From Trinickia fusca (GTDB lineage Bacteria > Pseudomonadota > Gammaproteobacteria > Burkholderiales > Burkholderiaceae): DNA of 64,000 bases. Under the pieces are notes generated by a model. That model worked only from the letters and a program-made list of their open reading frames with translations, did not search any database and was not told where the DNA came from. The stretch's first letter is position 1. Every line of letters begins with the position of its first letter. Both the position numbers and the translations under genes were made by a program. The DNA lies in contig NZ_RBZV01000003.1 of NCBI RefSeq assembly GCF_003628145.1, forward strand, positions 124,001 to 188,000, read 5' to 3'. Below are positions 31,414 through 39,544 of the stretch, piece after piece.

Positions 31414-32199
31414 ATGACCCGAGATCCGCGCCTCAGCCTCAACGCCCGCCAGCAAGAACTGCTCGAGTGGGTACAGCGCGACGGCTTCGTGACGGTCGAC
31501 GACCTGGCCTCGCACTTCGAGGTGACGCCGCAGACGATCCGCCGCGACGTGAACTGGCTGGCCGACATGAACCTGCTGCGCCGCTATCACGGTGGTGCGA
31601 GCCTGCCGACGAGTTCGGAGAACGTTTCGTACACGGCGCGCCAGCGCATGTTCCATGAGGAAAAGCGGCGCATCGCGGCCCTGTCGGCCACGCACATTCC
31701 GGATCAGGCGTCGCTGTTCATCAACCTCGGCACGACGACCGAAGAGGTGGCCCGCGCGCTGAACCGGCATCACGGCCTGCGCGTGATCACGAACAATCTG
31801 AACGTTGCCAACATGATGAGCGGCTACCCCGATTGCGAGGTGCTCGTGACGGGCGGCATCGTGCGGCCGTGGGACAAAGGCATCGTCGGCGAGTTGGCGA
31901 TCGACTTCATTCGTCAGTTCAAAGTCGACTTCGCGATCATCGGCACCTCGAGCATCGAAACCGACGGCACGCTGCGCGACTTCGACACACGCGAGGTGCG
32001 GGTGGCCGAGGCCATCATGGAGCATTCGCGCACCGTTTTCCTGGTCGCCGACCATTCGAAGTTCGGCCGCCCTGCGCTCGTGCGCCAGGGGCACCTGTCG
32101 CAGATCGACGCGCTGTTCACCGACGCGCCCACGCCGCCTGAAATGGCCGAAACGTTCGCGCAAACCGGAACGCAGGTGTACGTCGCCGGGACCGATTGA
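31414..32199 (+). CDS. glpR: Glycerol-3-phosphate regulon repressor
   Basis: 261-residue DeoR-family repressor. HTH VTVDDLASHFEVTPQTIRRD, the recognition turn YHGGA, the sensor pocket INLGTTTEEVARAL, NNLNVANMM and the C-terminal VVADHSKFGRPA-like stretch (FLVADHSKFGRPALVR) all match GlpR. It should repress glpD, glpK and glpF and be released by glycerol 3-phosphate. The ATG at 31414 gives the correct N-terminus; the frame runs upstream antisense to the GGT-like gene. A TACAAT -10-like hexamer lies at 31373-31378. It heads the 6-kb glp region. Confidence 0.93.
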   Translation: MTRDPRLSLNARQQELLEWVQRDGFVTVDDLASHFEVTPQTIRRDVNWLADMNLLRRYHGGASLPTSSENVSYTARQRMFHEEKRRIAALSATHIPDQASLFINLGTTTEEVARALNRHHGLRVITNNLNVANMMSGYPDCEVLVTGGIVRPWDKGIVGELAIDFIRQFKVDFAIIGTSSIETDGTLRDFDTREVRVAEAIMEHSRTVFLVADHSKFGRPALVRQGHLSQIDALFTDAPTPPEMAETFAQTGTQVYVAGTD

Positions 32200-32516
32200 C
32201 GGCTGCCGCCGCTCGGCCGCAAGCCAGCCTCAATGCCCGATCGCCCGGCGCCGTGCTGCGCCGCAAGCGAAACCTCAAGTCATTTCGCGAAATCGCGGCG
32301 CCGCTCGAACCGCTTGGCGCGCCCATATTTGTCAAACGGAAAATTTTCAAGGGAGATTTGGATAAGAACGGGGGCTTGACTACACTCCAGTTCCCCGACG
32401 CATGCCACCCGAGCACGTGTTGCGGTGTCCCTTCCCCGCTCCCGATAGTTGAGCGTACCGGCAGCCGAAGCACCCGGCTGTCAGGGCAATTTAATTCGAT
32501 TGCCACGGAGAGAACG
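32200..32516. other. Gap between glpR and the 65-aa gene
   Basis: 317 bp without a clear gene. An AT-rich patch lies at about 32320-32365, and a TTGACT hexamer at 32377-32382 without a good partner -10. A promoter for the small downstream gene is likely but not resolved. The minus-strand ORF through it (32117-32581) is a shadow. Confidence 0.35.
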
Positions 32517-32714
32517 ATGCTGAGTCCGCATGAATTCGCCACGCTGCTGCTCGTCAAGGATGCCCCTAACCAAGTCGACATGGACCGCGAAGAGCTCGAC
32601 GCGCTGCTCGAGCAACAGCTCGTGCAACTCGAGAGCCTCGCTTCCGGCCATCAGCAATGGCGTCTGACCGAGTCAGGCGACTCGGCCATCAAGGCCATCA
32701 AACGGTTTTCCTAG
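32517..32714 (+). CDS. Small hypothetical protein, 65 aa
   Basis: Small acidic-then-basic protein beginning MLSPHEFATLLLVKDAPNQV and ending in KAIKRFS. A helix with Leu and Gln repeats (DREELDALLEQQLVQLESLA) suggests a coiled-coil or small DNA-binding-like fold, but no domain is recognised. GGAGAG precedes the ATG at 32517. It sits between glpR and glpD in the glp region, where small lineage-specific genes are common. Function unknown. Confidence 0.7.
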   Translation: MLSPHEFATLLLVKDAPNQVDMDREELDALLEQQLVQLESLASGHQQWRLTESGDSAIKAIKRFS

Positions 32715-32842
32715 CTTCGATTTCTCTTGCAAGACCCGGCGCCGCCCGCTCGCGGCACGGCGCCGCGGGATGCGCGCACCTTTCGTGCCGGTCGGGCGCC
32801 CGGTGCGACGCGCCGCTCGGCCCTTGACCTGACCCCTTCGCC

Positions 32843-33217
32843 TTAGCCGCCGCGCAACGTCGGATCGACGCTCGCGCGCCAATCGATCGCCTTCACGCGC
32901 TCACCGTTGAAAAACGTGGCCCAGTCGCCGCGCCCCTGGGCACCGTGCGACCCGAGCGCAGCATGATGCTCGGCGATCCCGCGCTCGAACGCGCAGTATT
33001 CGTCTTTTGAAACGCGCCCGTGCCGATAGGCCACGTAGGCATCGAAAAACGCCGAATAAACGGCCGGACCGTCCTCGCCGTATTCGGCCACCGGGCCGCA
33101 CTCCTGCTGCAGCGCCGTGAACGATGGCCTGACGAACACCACGCCCGCGCAGCCGGCGAGCAGCACCGCCGCTGCACCTGCCGCTGCCATCACCACTTTT
33201 GCCTTGGTTGCACTCAT
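32843..33217 (-). CDS. Hypothetical lipoprotein
   Basis: 124 residues with a type II signal peptide: MSATKAKVVMAAAGAAAVLL then the lipobox LLAGC, placing the lipidated cysteine at residue 23. The mature part (about 100 residues) holds two more cysteines (QQECGPVAE and DEYCAFERG) and no recognised domain. GAGG precedes the ATG at 33217. It is divergent from glpD across the GlpR-type operator region, so it could be affected by that repressor, but there is no direct evidence. Probably anchored in the inner or outer membrane facing the periplasm. Confidence 0.78.
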   Translation of the reverse strand: MSATKAKVVMAAAGAAAVLLAGCAGVVFVRPSFTALQQECGPVAEYGEDGPAVYSAFFDAYVAYRHGRVSKDEYCAFERGIAEHHAALGSHGAQGRGDWATFFNGERVKAIDWRASVDPTLRGG

Positions 33218-33329
33218 CGCCGACCTCGCACGAAATTTCCCGAGATGTTAGCCGCGTTCGCGGCTGATACGACCGTTCGCATGCGCGGTTCGCATCCGAA
33301 CCTTATTCTCGATCTTTACTTTTTCGATA

Positions 33330-33357
33330 ATGTTCGATAGATTTCGCAAACGAACAT
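33330..33357. promoter_or_regulatory. glpD: GlpR-type operator upstream of glpD
   Basis: Half-sites ATGTTCG (33330-33336) and CGAACAT (33351-33357) form a perfect 7-bp inverted repeat. They match the E. coli GlpR half-site WATGTTCGWT. Further related words (TTTTTCGAT before, AGGTTCGCTTT after) suggest more than one site. The repeat ends 56 bp before the glpD start, in an AT-rich stretch, where it could cover a promoter. Binding by the GlpR at 31.4 kb is inferred. Confidence 0.65.
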
Positions 33358-33412
33358 GATAGGTTCGCTTTATTTTCCATCATAGCCGTCTGGCATACAG
33401 GGGACAGCGCAA

Positions 33413-34957
33413 GTGACGCAAGGCAGCCGATACGATCTACTCGTCGTGGGCGGCGGGATCAATGGCGCGGGTATCGCGCGCGATGCCGCAGGGCGCGGCC
33501 TGTCCGTGCTGCTGGTCGAGCAAGACGATCTGGCATCGCACACGTCTTCGTCGAGCACGAAGCTCATCCATGGCGGCCTGCGCTATCTCGAATACAAAGA
33601 ATTCGGGCTCGTTCGCAAGGCGCTGCAGGAGCGTGAGACGCTGCTGCGTGCCGCGCCACACATCATGTGGCCGCTGCGCTTCGTGATGCCGCACATGCCG
33701 AACCTGCGTCCGGCCTGGCTGATCCGGGCGGGCCTGTTCCTTTACGATCACCTTGCCCGGCGTGAACTGCTGCCGGGCTCGCGCGGCATCGTCATGCGCC
33801 GCCATCCGGCGGGCGCGCCGCTCGTCGATTCGATCGCGCGCGGTTTCGTCTACTCGGACGGCTGGGTCGACGATGCGCGCCTCGTCGTGCTCAATGCCCT
33901 CGATGCGGCCGAACGCGGCGCGACGGTCGCCACGCGCACGAAGCTCGTCTCGGCCGTGCGTGCGGGCGGCGAATGGCACGCACAATTGCTGCGCGCCGAT
34001 GGCACGCGGTTTGATATCCGCGCCGGCGCGCTCGCGAACGCGGCAGGGCCGTGGGTCGGCCAGCTGCTGCACAATGCCTTGGGCCGCGGCGCGCACTACA
34101 GCGTCCGGCTCGTGAAAGGCAGCCACATCGTCACGCGGCGCCTGTTCGAGCACGACCACGCCTACATCTTCCAGAACCCCGATAAGCGCATCATCTTCGC
34201 GATTCCTTACGAACGCGAGTACACGCTGATCGGCACGACCGACGTCGAATACCACGGCGACCCGGCGCAGGTGGCGATCAGCGAAGACGAAACGCGCTAC
34301 CTGTGCGATTCGATCAACCGCTACTTCAAGCGCAAGATCAGCCCGACCGACGTTTGCTGGACCTACGCGGGCGTGCGTCCGCTGCTCGAAGAGGAAGGTG
34401 CGGACAATCCTTCCGCCGTCACGCGCGACTACAAGCTCGAGCTCGATGCCCCCGCCGGCGAGGCACCGCTCCTGTCGGTGTTCGGCGGCAAGATCACGAC
34501 GTTTCGCAAGCTCGCCGAGGAAGCCGTCGACCTGCTGGGTCCGACGATCGGCCTCACGGCGCGCACCTGGACCGCGGGTGCGCCGCTGCCGGGCGGCGAC
34601 ATCGCCAATGCGCAATTCGAGCCGTTCGCCGCACGCTTCGCGAGCGAGCACCCCTGGCTGCCGGCCGACCTGGCACGCCGCTATGCGCGCGCCTACGGCA
34701 CCCGCGCCACGCGCGTGATCGGTCAGGCGAAGACGCTGGCCGACCTCGGCCATGCGTTCGCGCCAGGCATTCACGAATGCGAGCTGCGCTACCTGCGCGA
34801 CGTCGAATGGGCCCGCTCGGCCGATGACGTACTATGGCGCCGCTCGAAGCTCGGTCTGCATCTTGCACCGGGCACGCTGAGCGCCGTGCGCGCCGACATC
34901 GACGACTGGTTCGCCCATTCGCCGGCCGCGTCTGCCTCGCTGCCGCATACGGCCTAG
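33413..34957 (+). CDS. glpD: Glycerol-3-phosphate dehydrogenase, respiratory
   Basis: 514-residue flavoprotein that oxidises glycerol 3-phosphate to dihydroxyacetone phosphate and passes electrons to ubiquinone at the inner membrane. The FAD-binding VVGGGINGAGIARDAAGRG, the family motif SSSTKLIHGGLRYLE, and the IGTTDVEYHGDP, TYAGVRPLLEEE and SVFGGKITTFRKLAE blocks are diagnostic. The start is GTG at 33413 with AGGGGA upstream. The glpK gene follows 153 nt later. GlpR-type half-sites lie just upstream, so repression released by glycerol 3-phosphate is likely. Confidence 0.96.
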   Translation: MTQGSRYDLLVVGGGINGAGIARDAAGRGLSVLLVEQDDLASHTSSSSTKLIHGGLRYLEYKEFGLVRKALQERETLLRAAPHIMWPLRFVMPHMPNLRPAWLIRAGLFLYDHLARRELLPGSRGIVMRRHPAGAPLVDSIARGFVYSDGWVDDARLVVLNALDAAERGATVATRTKLVSAVRAGGEWHAQLLRADGTRFDIRAGALANAAGPWVGQLLHNALGRGAHYSVRLVKGSHIVTRRLFEHDHAYIFQNPDKRIIFAIPYEREYTLIGTTDVEYHGDPAQVAISEDETRYLCDSINRYFKRKISPTDVCWTYAGVRPLLEEEGADNPSAVTRDYKLELDAPAGEAPLLSVFGGKITTFRKLAEEAVDLLGPTIGLTARTWTAGAPLPGGDIANAQFEPFAARFASEHPWLPADLARRYARAYGTRATRVIGQAKTLADLGHAFAPGIHECELRYLRDVEWARSADDVLWRRSKLGLHLAPGTLSAVRADIDDWFAHSPAASASLPHTA

Positions 34958-35110
34958 CCGCTCGCGGCCGAACGCCGCGAGCAGGCAGACAGCGCGCAAC
35001 GCACCACGCACGAAGACCCTTTTCACGCAGCACCCGCAGGACGCGCTTTACCACCAGGAGCGTCGCGCTCGCGAGCGCGGCGAATTACGACAACGAACGG
35101 AGAAGAGACA

Positions 35111-36610
35111 ATGCAGGATCAATACATCCTCGCGCTCGACCAAGGCACCACGAGCTCCCGCGCGATGCTCTTCGATCGAAAAGGCAACATCGTTTCGGTC
35201 GCTCAAAAAGAATTCCGCCAGATCTATCCGCATCCGGGCTGGGTCGAGCACGATCCTCAGGAAATCTGGTCGACGCAAGCCGGCGTCGCCGCTGAAGCCG
35301 TCACGCGCGCGGGCCTGAACGGCACGTCGATTGCCGCGATCGGCATCACGAACCAACGCGAAACGACCATCGTCTGGGATCGCGAAACGGGTCAGCCGAT
35401 CTACAACGCGATCGTCTGGCAAGACCGCCGCACGGCCGAGCTGTGCGACGAGCTGAAGGCGCAAGGGCTCGAGGAGAAAGTGCGCGCGAAGACGGGCCTG
35501 CCGATCGACGCGTACTTCTCGGCCACCAAGATCCGCTGGATTCTCGATAACGTCGAAGGCGCGCGCGAGAAGGCCAAGCAAGGCAAGCTCGCGTTCGGCA
35601 CGGTCGACAGCTGGCTGGTCTGGAACTTCACGAAGCACGCGCTGCACATCACCGACGTGACGAACGCATCGCGCACGATGCTGTTCAACATCCACACGAT
35701 GCAGTGGGACAACGACCTGCTCGAAGCGCTCGACATTCCGCGCAGCATGCTGCCCGAAGTGCGCTCGTCGTCGGAGCTCTACGGCACGACGGTCACGACC
35801 GTGTTCGCCTCGAAGATTCCACTGGCCGGCATCGCGGGCGACCAGCAGGCCGCGCTGTTCGGCCAGATGTGCACGAAGTCGGGCATGGTGAAGAACACCT
35901 ACGGCACCGGCTGCTTCCTGATGATGAACACCGGTACGAAGCCGATCGAGTCGAAGAACAACCTCATCACGACGGTCGCCTGGAAGATCGGCAACGAAGT
36001 GAACTACGCGCTCGAGGGCAGCATCTTCATCGCCGGCGCCGTGGTGCAGTGGTTGCGCGACGGGCTCGGCATCATCAAGACCTCGGCTGAAGTCGAAGCA
36101 CTGGCGGCCAGCGTTGCGCACAGCGACGGCGTCTACCTCGTGCCGGCATTCGCGGGCCTGGGTGCACCGCACTGGAATCCGCGCGCACGCGGCACCGTGT
36201 TCGGCATGACGCGCGGCACGACGAACGCGCACGTCGCTCGCGCAGCACTCGATTCGATCGCGTATCAATCGCTCGACGTGCTCAAGGCGATGGAAGCCGA
36301 CTCGGGTATCCGCATCGGCGAACTGCGCGTGGACGGCGGCGCTTGCGCGAACAACCTGCTCATGCAGTTCCAGGCCGATCTGCTCGGCGTCTCGACCGTG
36401 CGTCCGCGCATCAGCGAAACGACGGCGCTCGGCGCGGCCTATCTGGCAGGCCTCGCGGTCGGCTATTGGCAGAACGTCGGCGAAGTCGAGAGCCAATGGC
36501 AACTCGACAAGCGCTTCTCGCCCGCGATGGAGCGCGCGAACGTCGACGGGTGCCTGGCCGGCTGGCAGCGCGCGGTCACGGCCGCGAAGGCCTGGGCCGA
36601 CGCGAGCTGA
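35111..36610 (+). CDS. glpK: Glycerol kinase
   Basis: 499-residue FGGY-family kinase that phosphorylates glycerol with ATP. Seen are the N-terminal [20 protein letters not shown], the substrate segments [14 protein letters not shown] and [25 protein letters not shown], and the C-terminal FGGY signature [18 protein letters not shown]. Length equals the family norm. GGAGAAGAGA precedes the ATG. It makes the glycerol 3-phosphate that GlpD oxidises and that would relieve GlpR. A 19-bp perfect hairpin separates it from the aquaglyceroporin gene. Confidence 0.97.
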   Translation: MQDQYILALDQGTTSSRAMLFDRKGNIVSVAQKEFRQIYPHPGWVEHDPQEIWSTQAGVAAEAVTRAGLNGTSIAAIGITNQRETTIVWDRETGQPIYNAIVWQDRRTAELCDELKAQGLEEKVRAKTGLPIDAYFSATKIRWILDNVEGAREKAKQGKLAFGTVDSWLVWNFTKHALHITDVTNASRTMLFNIHTMQWDNDLLEALDIPRSMLPEVRSSSELYGTTVTTVFASKIPLAGIAGDQQAALFGQMCTKSGMVKNTYGTGCFLMMNTGTKPIESKNNLITTVAWKIGNEVNYALEGSIFIAGAVVQWLRDGLGIIKTSAEVEALAASVAHSDGVYLVPAFAGLGAPHWNPRARGTVFGMTRGTTNAHVARAALDSIAYQSLDVLKAMEADSGIRIGELRVDGGACANNLLMQFQADLLGVSTVRPRISETTALGAAYLAGLAVGYWQNVGEVESQWQLDKRFSPAMERANVDGCLAGWQRAVTAAKAWADAS

Positions 36611-36613
36611 TTC

Positions 36614-36656
36614 TCATCGCCCACTGGCGGCGCGCGCCGCCGCCAGTGGGCGATGA
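36614..36656. repeat. 19-bp perfect hairpin between glpK and glpF
   Basis: Perfect 19-bp inverted repeat starting 4 nt after the glpK stop (left arm 36614-36632, 5-nt loop CGCGC, right arm 36638-36656). It is not followed by a T-run, so it is more likely an mRNA-stabilising or attenuating stem than an intrinsic terminator. It may set a different expression level for glpK and the downstream aquaglyceroporin. Confidence 0.7.
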
Positions 36657-36728
36657 TGCGGACCAGCCGGCTCACGCCGGCTGTCCCCGACACAATTTAC
36701 ACAACACATAGACAAACCGGAGACAACC

Positions 36729-37436
36729 ATGTCGCCTTTAATCGCGGAATTCCTCGGCACAGCCTTGCTCGTGCTGCTCGGCAACGGTGCCGTCGCCAAC
36801 GTGCTGCTCGCGCGCACCAAGGGCAAAGGCGCCGACCTCATCGTCATCGTCTGGGGCTGGGCAATGGCCGTGTTCGTCGCCGTCTACGTGACGGCCTCGT
36901 CGAGCGGTGCGCACCTGAACCCGGTCGTCACCGTGAGCCTCGCGATCGCCGGCAAGTTCGCCTGGAGCAAGGTCGCAGGCTACGTGGCGGCACAAATGCT
37001 GGGCGGCATGGCCGGTGCATTCGTCGTCTGGCTCGCTTATCGCCAGCACTTCTCGGCCACCGAGGACGCCGACATCAAGCTCGCCTGCTTCTGCACGGCG
37101 CCTGCGATTCGCAGCGTGGTGCACAACGTCCTGACCGAAATGATCTGCACGTTCGTGCTGATCCTCGGCGTGCTGTACCTGGCCTCGCCGCAAGTGGGCC
37201 TGGGCGCCCTCGACGCACTGCCCGTCGGCCTGCTCGTGCTCGGCATCGGCATCTCGCTGGGCGGCGCGACCGGCTACGCGATGAGCCCCGCGCGTGACCT
37301 CGCGCCGCGCATCATGCACGCGCTGCTGCCGATCCCGGGCAAGCGCAACAGCGACTGGCGCTACTCGTGGATCCCCGTCGCCGGCCCGCTCGCGGGCGGC
37401 GCGCTGGCCTCGCTGCTCTATCTGCACATCCATTGA
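36729..37436 (+). CDS. glpF: Aquaglyceroporin / glycerol facilitator (MIP family)
   Basis: 235-residue MIP channel with six membrane helices. Its position after glpK and the Asp of the second box (SPARD, D190) mark it as a glycerol facilitator rather than a water-only aquaporin. Both signature boxes depart from NPA: the first is NPV (64-66, AHLNPVVT) and the second is SPA (186-188, AMSPARDLAPR). GGAGACAACC precedes the ATG. The protein is near the normal length, so this is a variant pore rather than a damaged gene. Import of glycerol, or of another small polyol, into the glp pathway is inferred. Confidence 0.9.
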   Translation: MSPLIAEFLGTALLVLLGNGAVANVLLARTKGKGADLIVIVWGWAMAVFVAVYVTASSSGAHLNPVVTVSLAIAGKFAWSKVAGYVAAQMLGGMAGAFVVWLAYRQHFSATEDADIKLACFCTAPAIRSVVHNVLTEMICTFVLILGVLYLASPQVGLGALDALPVGLLVLGIGISLGGATGYAMSPARDLAPRIMHALLPIPGKRNSDWRYSWIPVAGPLAGGALASLLYLHIH

Positions 37437-37450
37437 GACGGCTATCTCGG

Positions 37451-37466
37451 ACGACCGAGCGGTCGT
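37451..37466 (+). terminator. Short hairpin after glpF
   Basis: A perfect 7-bp stem (ACGACCG/CGGTCGT) with a 2-nt loop, 14 nt after the glpF stop. It is followed by TCGAGAGCG, with no T-tract. A weak terminator candidate only. Confidence 0.35.
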
Positions 37467-37591
37467 TCGAGAGCGAATTAAGTAAGCGCAAAATAAGAGA
37501 GCGTCGCACGTGCATTGCTCGTATCATTGGCATCTCATAGACAAAAAAGCATGCCAACGGTTGGGCCGACCACACGCGTGCGCTCTCTTTC

Positions 37592-38278
37592 ATGTTCGAT
37601 CATCTCATCTGCGACTGCGACGGCGTGCTCGTCGACAGTGAAGTCATCGCCGACCGGGTGCTGGTTCAATCGTTGGTCGACGCATTTCCCGGCATCGACT
37701 TCGAAGTCGCCGCCAAAGCGGCTTTCGGCCAACAGATCTCCGCTTTTCTCGCCGACCTCGAAACGCGCTTCGGCATCGACATTCCCGACGATTTTCTTGC
37801 CACGGTCGAGCGCAATATCGACGCCGAGCTCAAGCGTTCGCTCGCCCCGATCACGGGTGTGCGCGATGCGCTGGGACGCGTGCCGCTGCCGGCGGCCGTC
37901 GTCTCGAACAGCGGTCTGGCGCGCGTGGCCGCCTCGCTGCGTCGCGCAGGCTTGACCGATCTGTTCGGCCCGCGCCTGTTCAGTGCCGAACAGGTGCGTC
38001 GGCCCAAACCCCACCCTGATGTCTATTTGCACGCCGCGCAGCAGCTCGGCGTCGAGCCGTCGCGCTGCATCGTCGTCGAAGACAGCGTGACGGGCCTCAA
38101 TGCCGCGCGCGCGGCCGGCATGAAGACGATCGCGTTCGTCGGCGCGAGCCACGTGCCGAAAGGCTATGCACAGGTACTGCGCAACCTCGGCGTCACACGC
38201 ATCATCGAGCACATGGAACAGCTGCCGGAAATGATCGCAGCGGGCTTGCGCGGGGAATTCGGGGAGTTGCAGTCGTAA
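37592..38278 (+). CDS. HAD-family phosphatase (beta-PGM/phosphoglycolate type)
   Basis: 228-residue HAD hydrolase. Motif I is ICDCDGVLVDSE (nucleophile first Asp), motif II is VVSNSG, motif III lysine is RRPKPHPDVY and motif IV is IVVEDSVTGLNAARAAGM. The small helical cap places it with beta-phosphoglucomutase, phosphoglycolate phosphatase and the YfbT sugar-phosphatase group. It lies 155 bp after glpF on the same strand, so a glycerol-phosphate or sugar-phosphate substrate is conceivable but unproven. No Shine-Dalgarno precedes the ATG. Confidence 0.9.
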   Translation: MFDHLICDCDGVLVDSEVIADRVLVQSLVDAFPGIDFEVAAKAAFGQQISAFLADLETRFGIDIPDDFLATVERNIDAELKRSLAPITGVRDALGRVPLPAAVVSNSGLARVAASLRRAGLTDLFGPRLFSAEQVRRPKPHPDVYLHAAQQLGVEPSRCIVVEDSVTGLNAARAAGMKTIAFVGASHVPKGYAQVLRNLGVTRIIEHMEQLPEMIAAGLRGEFGELQS

Positions 38279-38398
38279 GACGGGCAAGACGGGCGTGAGC
38301 GCGAGGGCACCCCAACCGCCCTCGCTATCCTCTGTACGCCGGCAGCGCGCCGGCACCACCACCGTGCGCTGGCACCGCCGGCTTCGCCTGTGCGGCGC

Positions 38399-39106
38399 TT
38401 ACGCCAGCTCGACGCAGCGCTCGCGTTCGGCTGCCGCTGCCAGCGTGCGGCGGAACGCGACGAGCTCCTCGACCGTCAGAATCGGCATGCCTTGCGCCGC
38501 CGCGAAACGGTCGACGTCGCTGCCGCGCATCATCGTGCCATCGGGATTCATCAGCTCACAGAGCACACCAGCCGGCTTCAAGCCCGCCAGAATCGCCAGA
38601 TCGACCGTGCCCTCGGTGTGGCCGCGGCGTGCGAGCACGCCGCCCGGCACCGCGCGCAGCGGAAACACGTGGCCTGGGCGCACGATGTCCTCGGGCTTGG
38701 CGCCGTCGGCAATGGCGGCCTTGATCGTCGTCACGCGGTCGGCAGCCGACACGCCGGTCGTCACCCCCTCACGCGCTTCGATCGATACCGTGAACGCCGT
38801 GCCGTGCCGGCTTTCATTCTGCGCGACCATCGGCGGCAATTCGAGCGCGCGCACCGTTTCGTCGGTCAAGCACAGGCAGACGATGCCGCTGCACTCGCGG
38901 ATCAACAGCGCCATCGTCGGGACGCTCAAGCGGTCGACCGCGACGATCAGGTCGGCTTCGTTCTCGCGGTCGTCGTCGTCGAGCAGCACGACGGCTTGGC
39001 CCGCGCGCAATGCGTCGAGCGCGGCAGCGATGCGCGGCGGAACCGGGACGGCCCCGGATTGCAGCAAGGGAAGTTCGGCGAACGCCGTAGAAACGGATAA
39101 GGACAT
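38399..39106 (-). CDS. ribB: 3,4-dihydroxy-2-butanone-4-phosphate synthase
   Basis: 235-residue RibB that makes 3,4-dihydroxy-2-butanone 4-phosphate and formate from ribulose 5-phosphate for riboflavin synthesis. Seen are the metal and acid-base segment [40 protein letters not shown] and the C-terminal [15 protein letters not shown]. There is no fused GTP cyclohydrolase II domain, so the length is that of a stand-alone RibB. ATG 39106 has GAGGAG upstream. An FMN riboswitch lies in its leader. Confidence 0.96.
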   Translation of the reverse strand: MSLSVSTAFAELPLLQSGAVPVPPRIAAALDALRAGQAVVLLDDDDRENEADLIVAVDRLSVPTMALLIRECSGIVCLCLTDETVRALELPPMVAQNESRHGTAFTVSIEAREGVTTGVSAADRVTTIKAAIADGAKPEDIVRPGHVFPLRAVPGGVLARRGHTEGTVDLAILAGLKPAGVLCELMNPDGTMMRGSDVDRFAAAQGMPILTVEELVAFRRTLAAAAERERCVELA

Positions 39107-39234
39107 ATGAAACGCTCCTCGCAATCAAAAATGGGCGAAAAACGTTTCAGGGCATCGCAAACAGACAGAACGACGCCTCACCGCCGCCAGGCTCGAGGGC
39201 CGCGCGGCACGTGAAGTGACGAACGTGACTATCT

Positions 39235-39400
39235 GCGCATCTTCTTCCATCCGGACTGTAACCGTCGGCTCTGGCTTCTAACCAGATCTGCTGACCCCGC
39301 GCGAACGGCGTAAAGCCGATTTCCGCGCGGGCGCTCGCGGGCTCACCGGCACATGGCCGGCCTACCGCCGGTGGGGAATTTCACCCCGCCCTGAAGACGC
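39235..39400 (-). promoter_or_regulatory. FMN riboswitch (RFN element) upstream of ribB
   Basis: On the minus strand the classical RFN core is present: an opening GGGCGGGGTGAAATTCCCCA block (about 39373-39392), GGCGGTAGGCCGG, the central hairpin, GTCAGCAGATCTGGTTAGAAG and the closing ACAGTCCGGATGGAAGAAGA. Paired 5' and 3' ends close the multi-branch junction. It should bind FMN and shut down ribB translation or transcription; the expression platform between 39235 and the ribB start has no clear T-run terminator, favouring translational control. Textbook arrangement for ribB. Confidence 0.95.
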
Positions 39401-39480
39401 ACTGAATGTTGCCGGATGACCGGCGTGAAAGAGCATACAACAGACGTGAATCGCTTGCAGCGAAGCAACCCTCGGCTCGA

Positions 39481-39529
39481 CCGCGGGCTCTAAAAGCGGC
39501 CCGCCTGACCAGGCGACCCAGCCCGCGGG
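39481..39529 (-). terminator. Nested inverted repeats after the MFS gene
   Basis: Just past the stop of the MFS gene on the minus strand, an outer pair of 9-bp arms (CCGCGGGCT at 39481-39489 and its complement at 39520-39528) encloses an inner hairpin (CGCCT-GACC-AGGCG, 39502-39515), with TTTTA on the minus-strand 3' side of the inner stem. Probably the transcript terminator. Confidence 0.55.
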
Positions 39530-39544
39530 CGACAGCAAGCGCGC

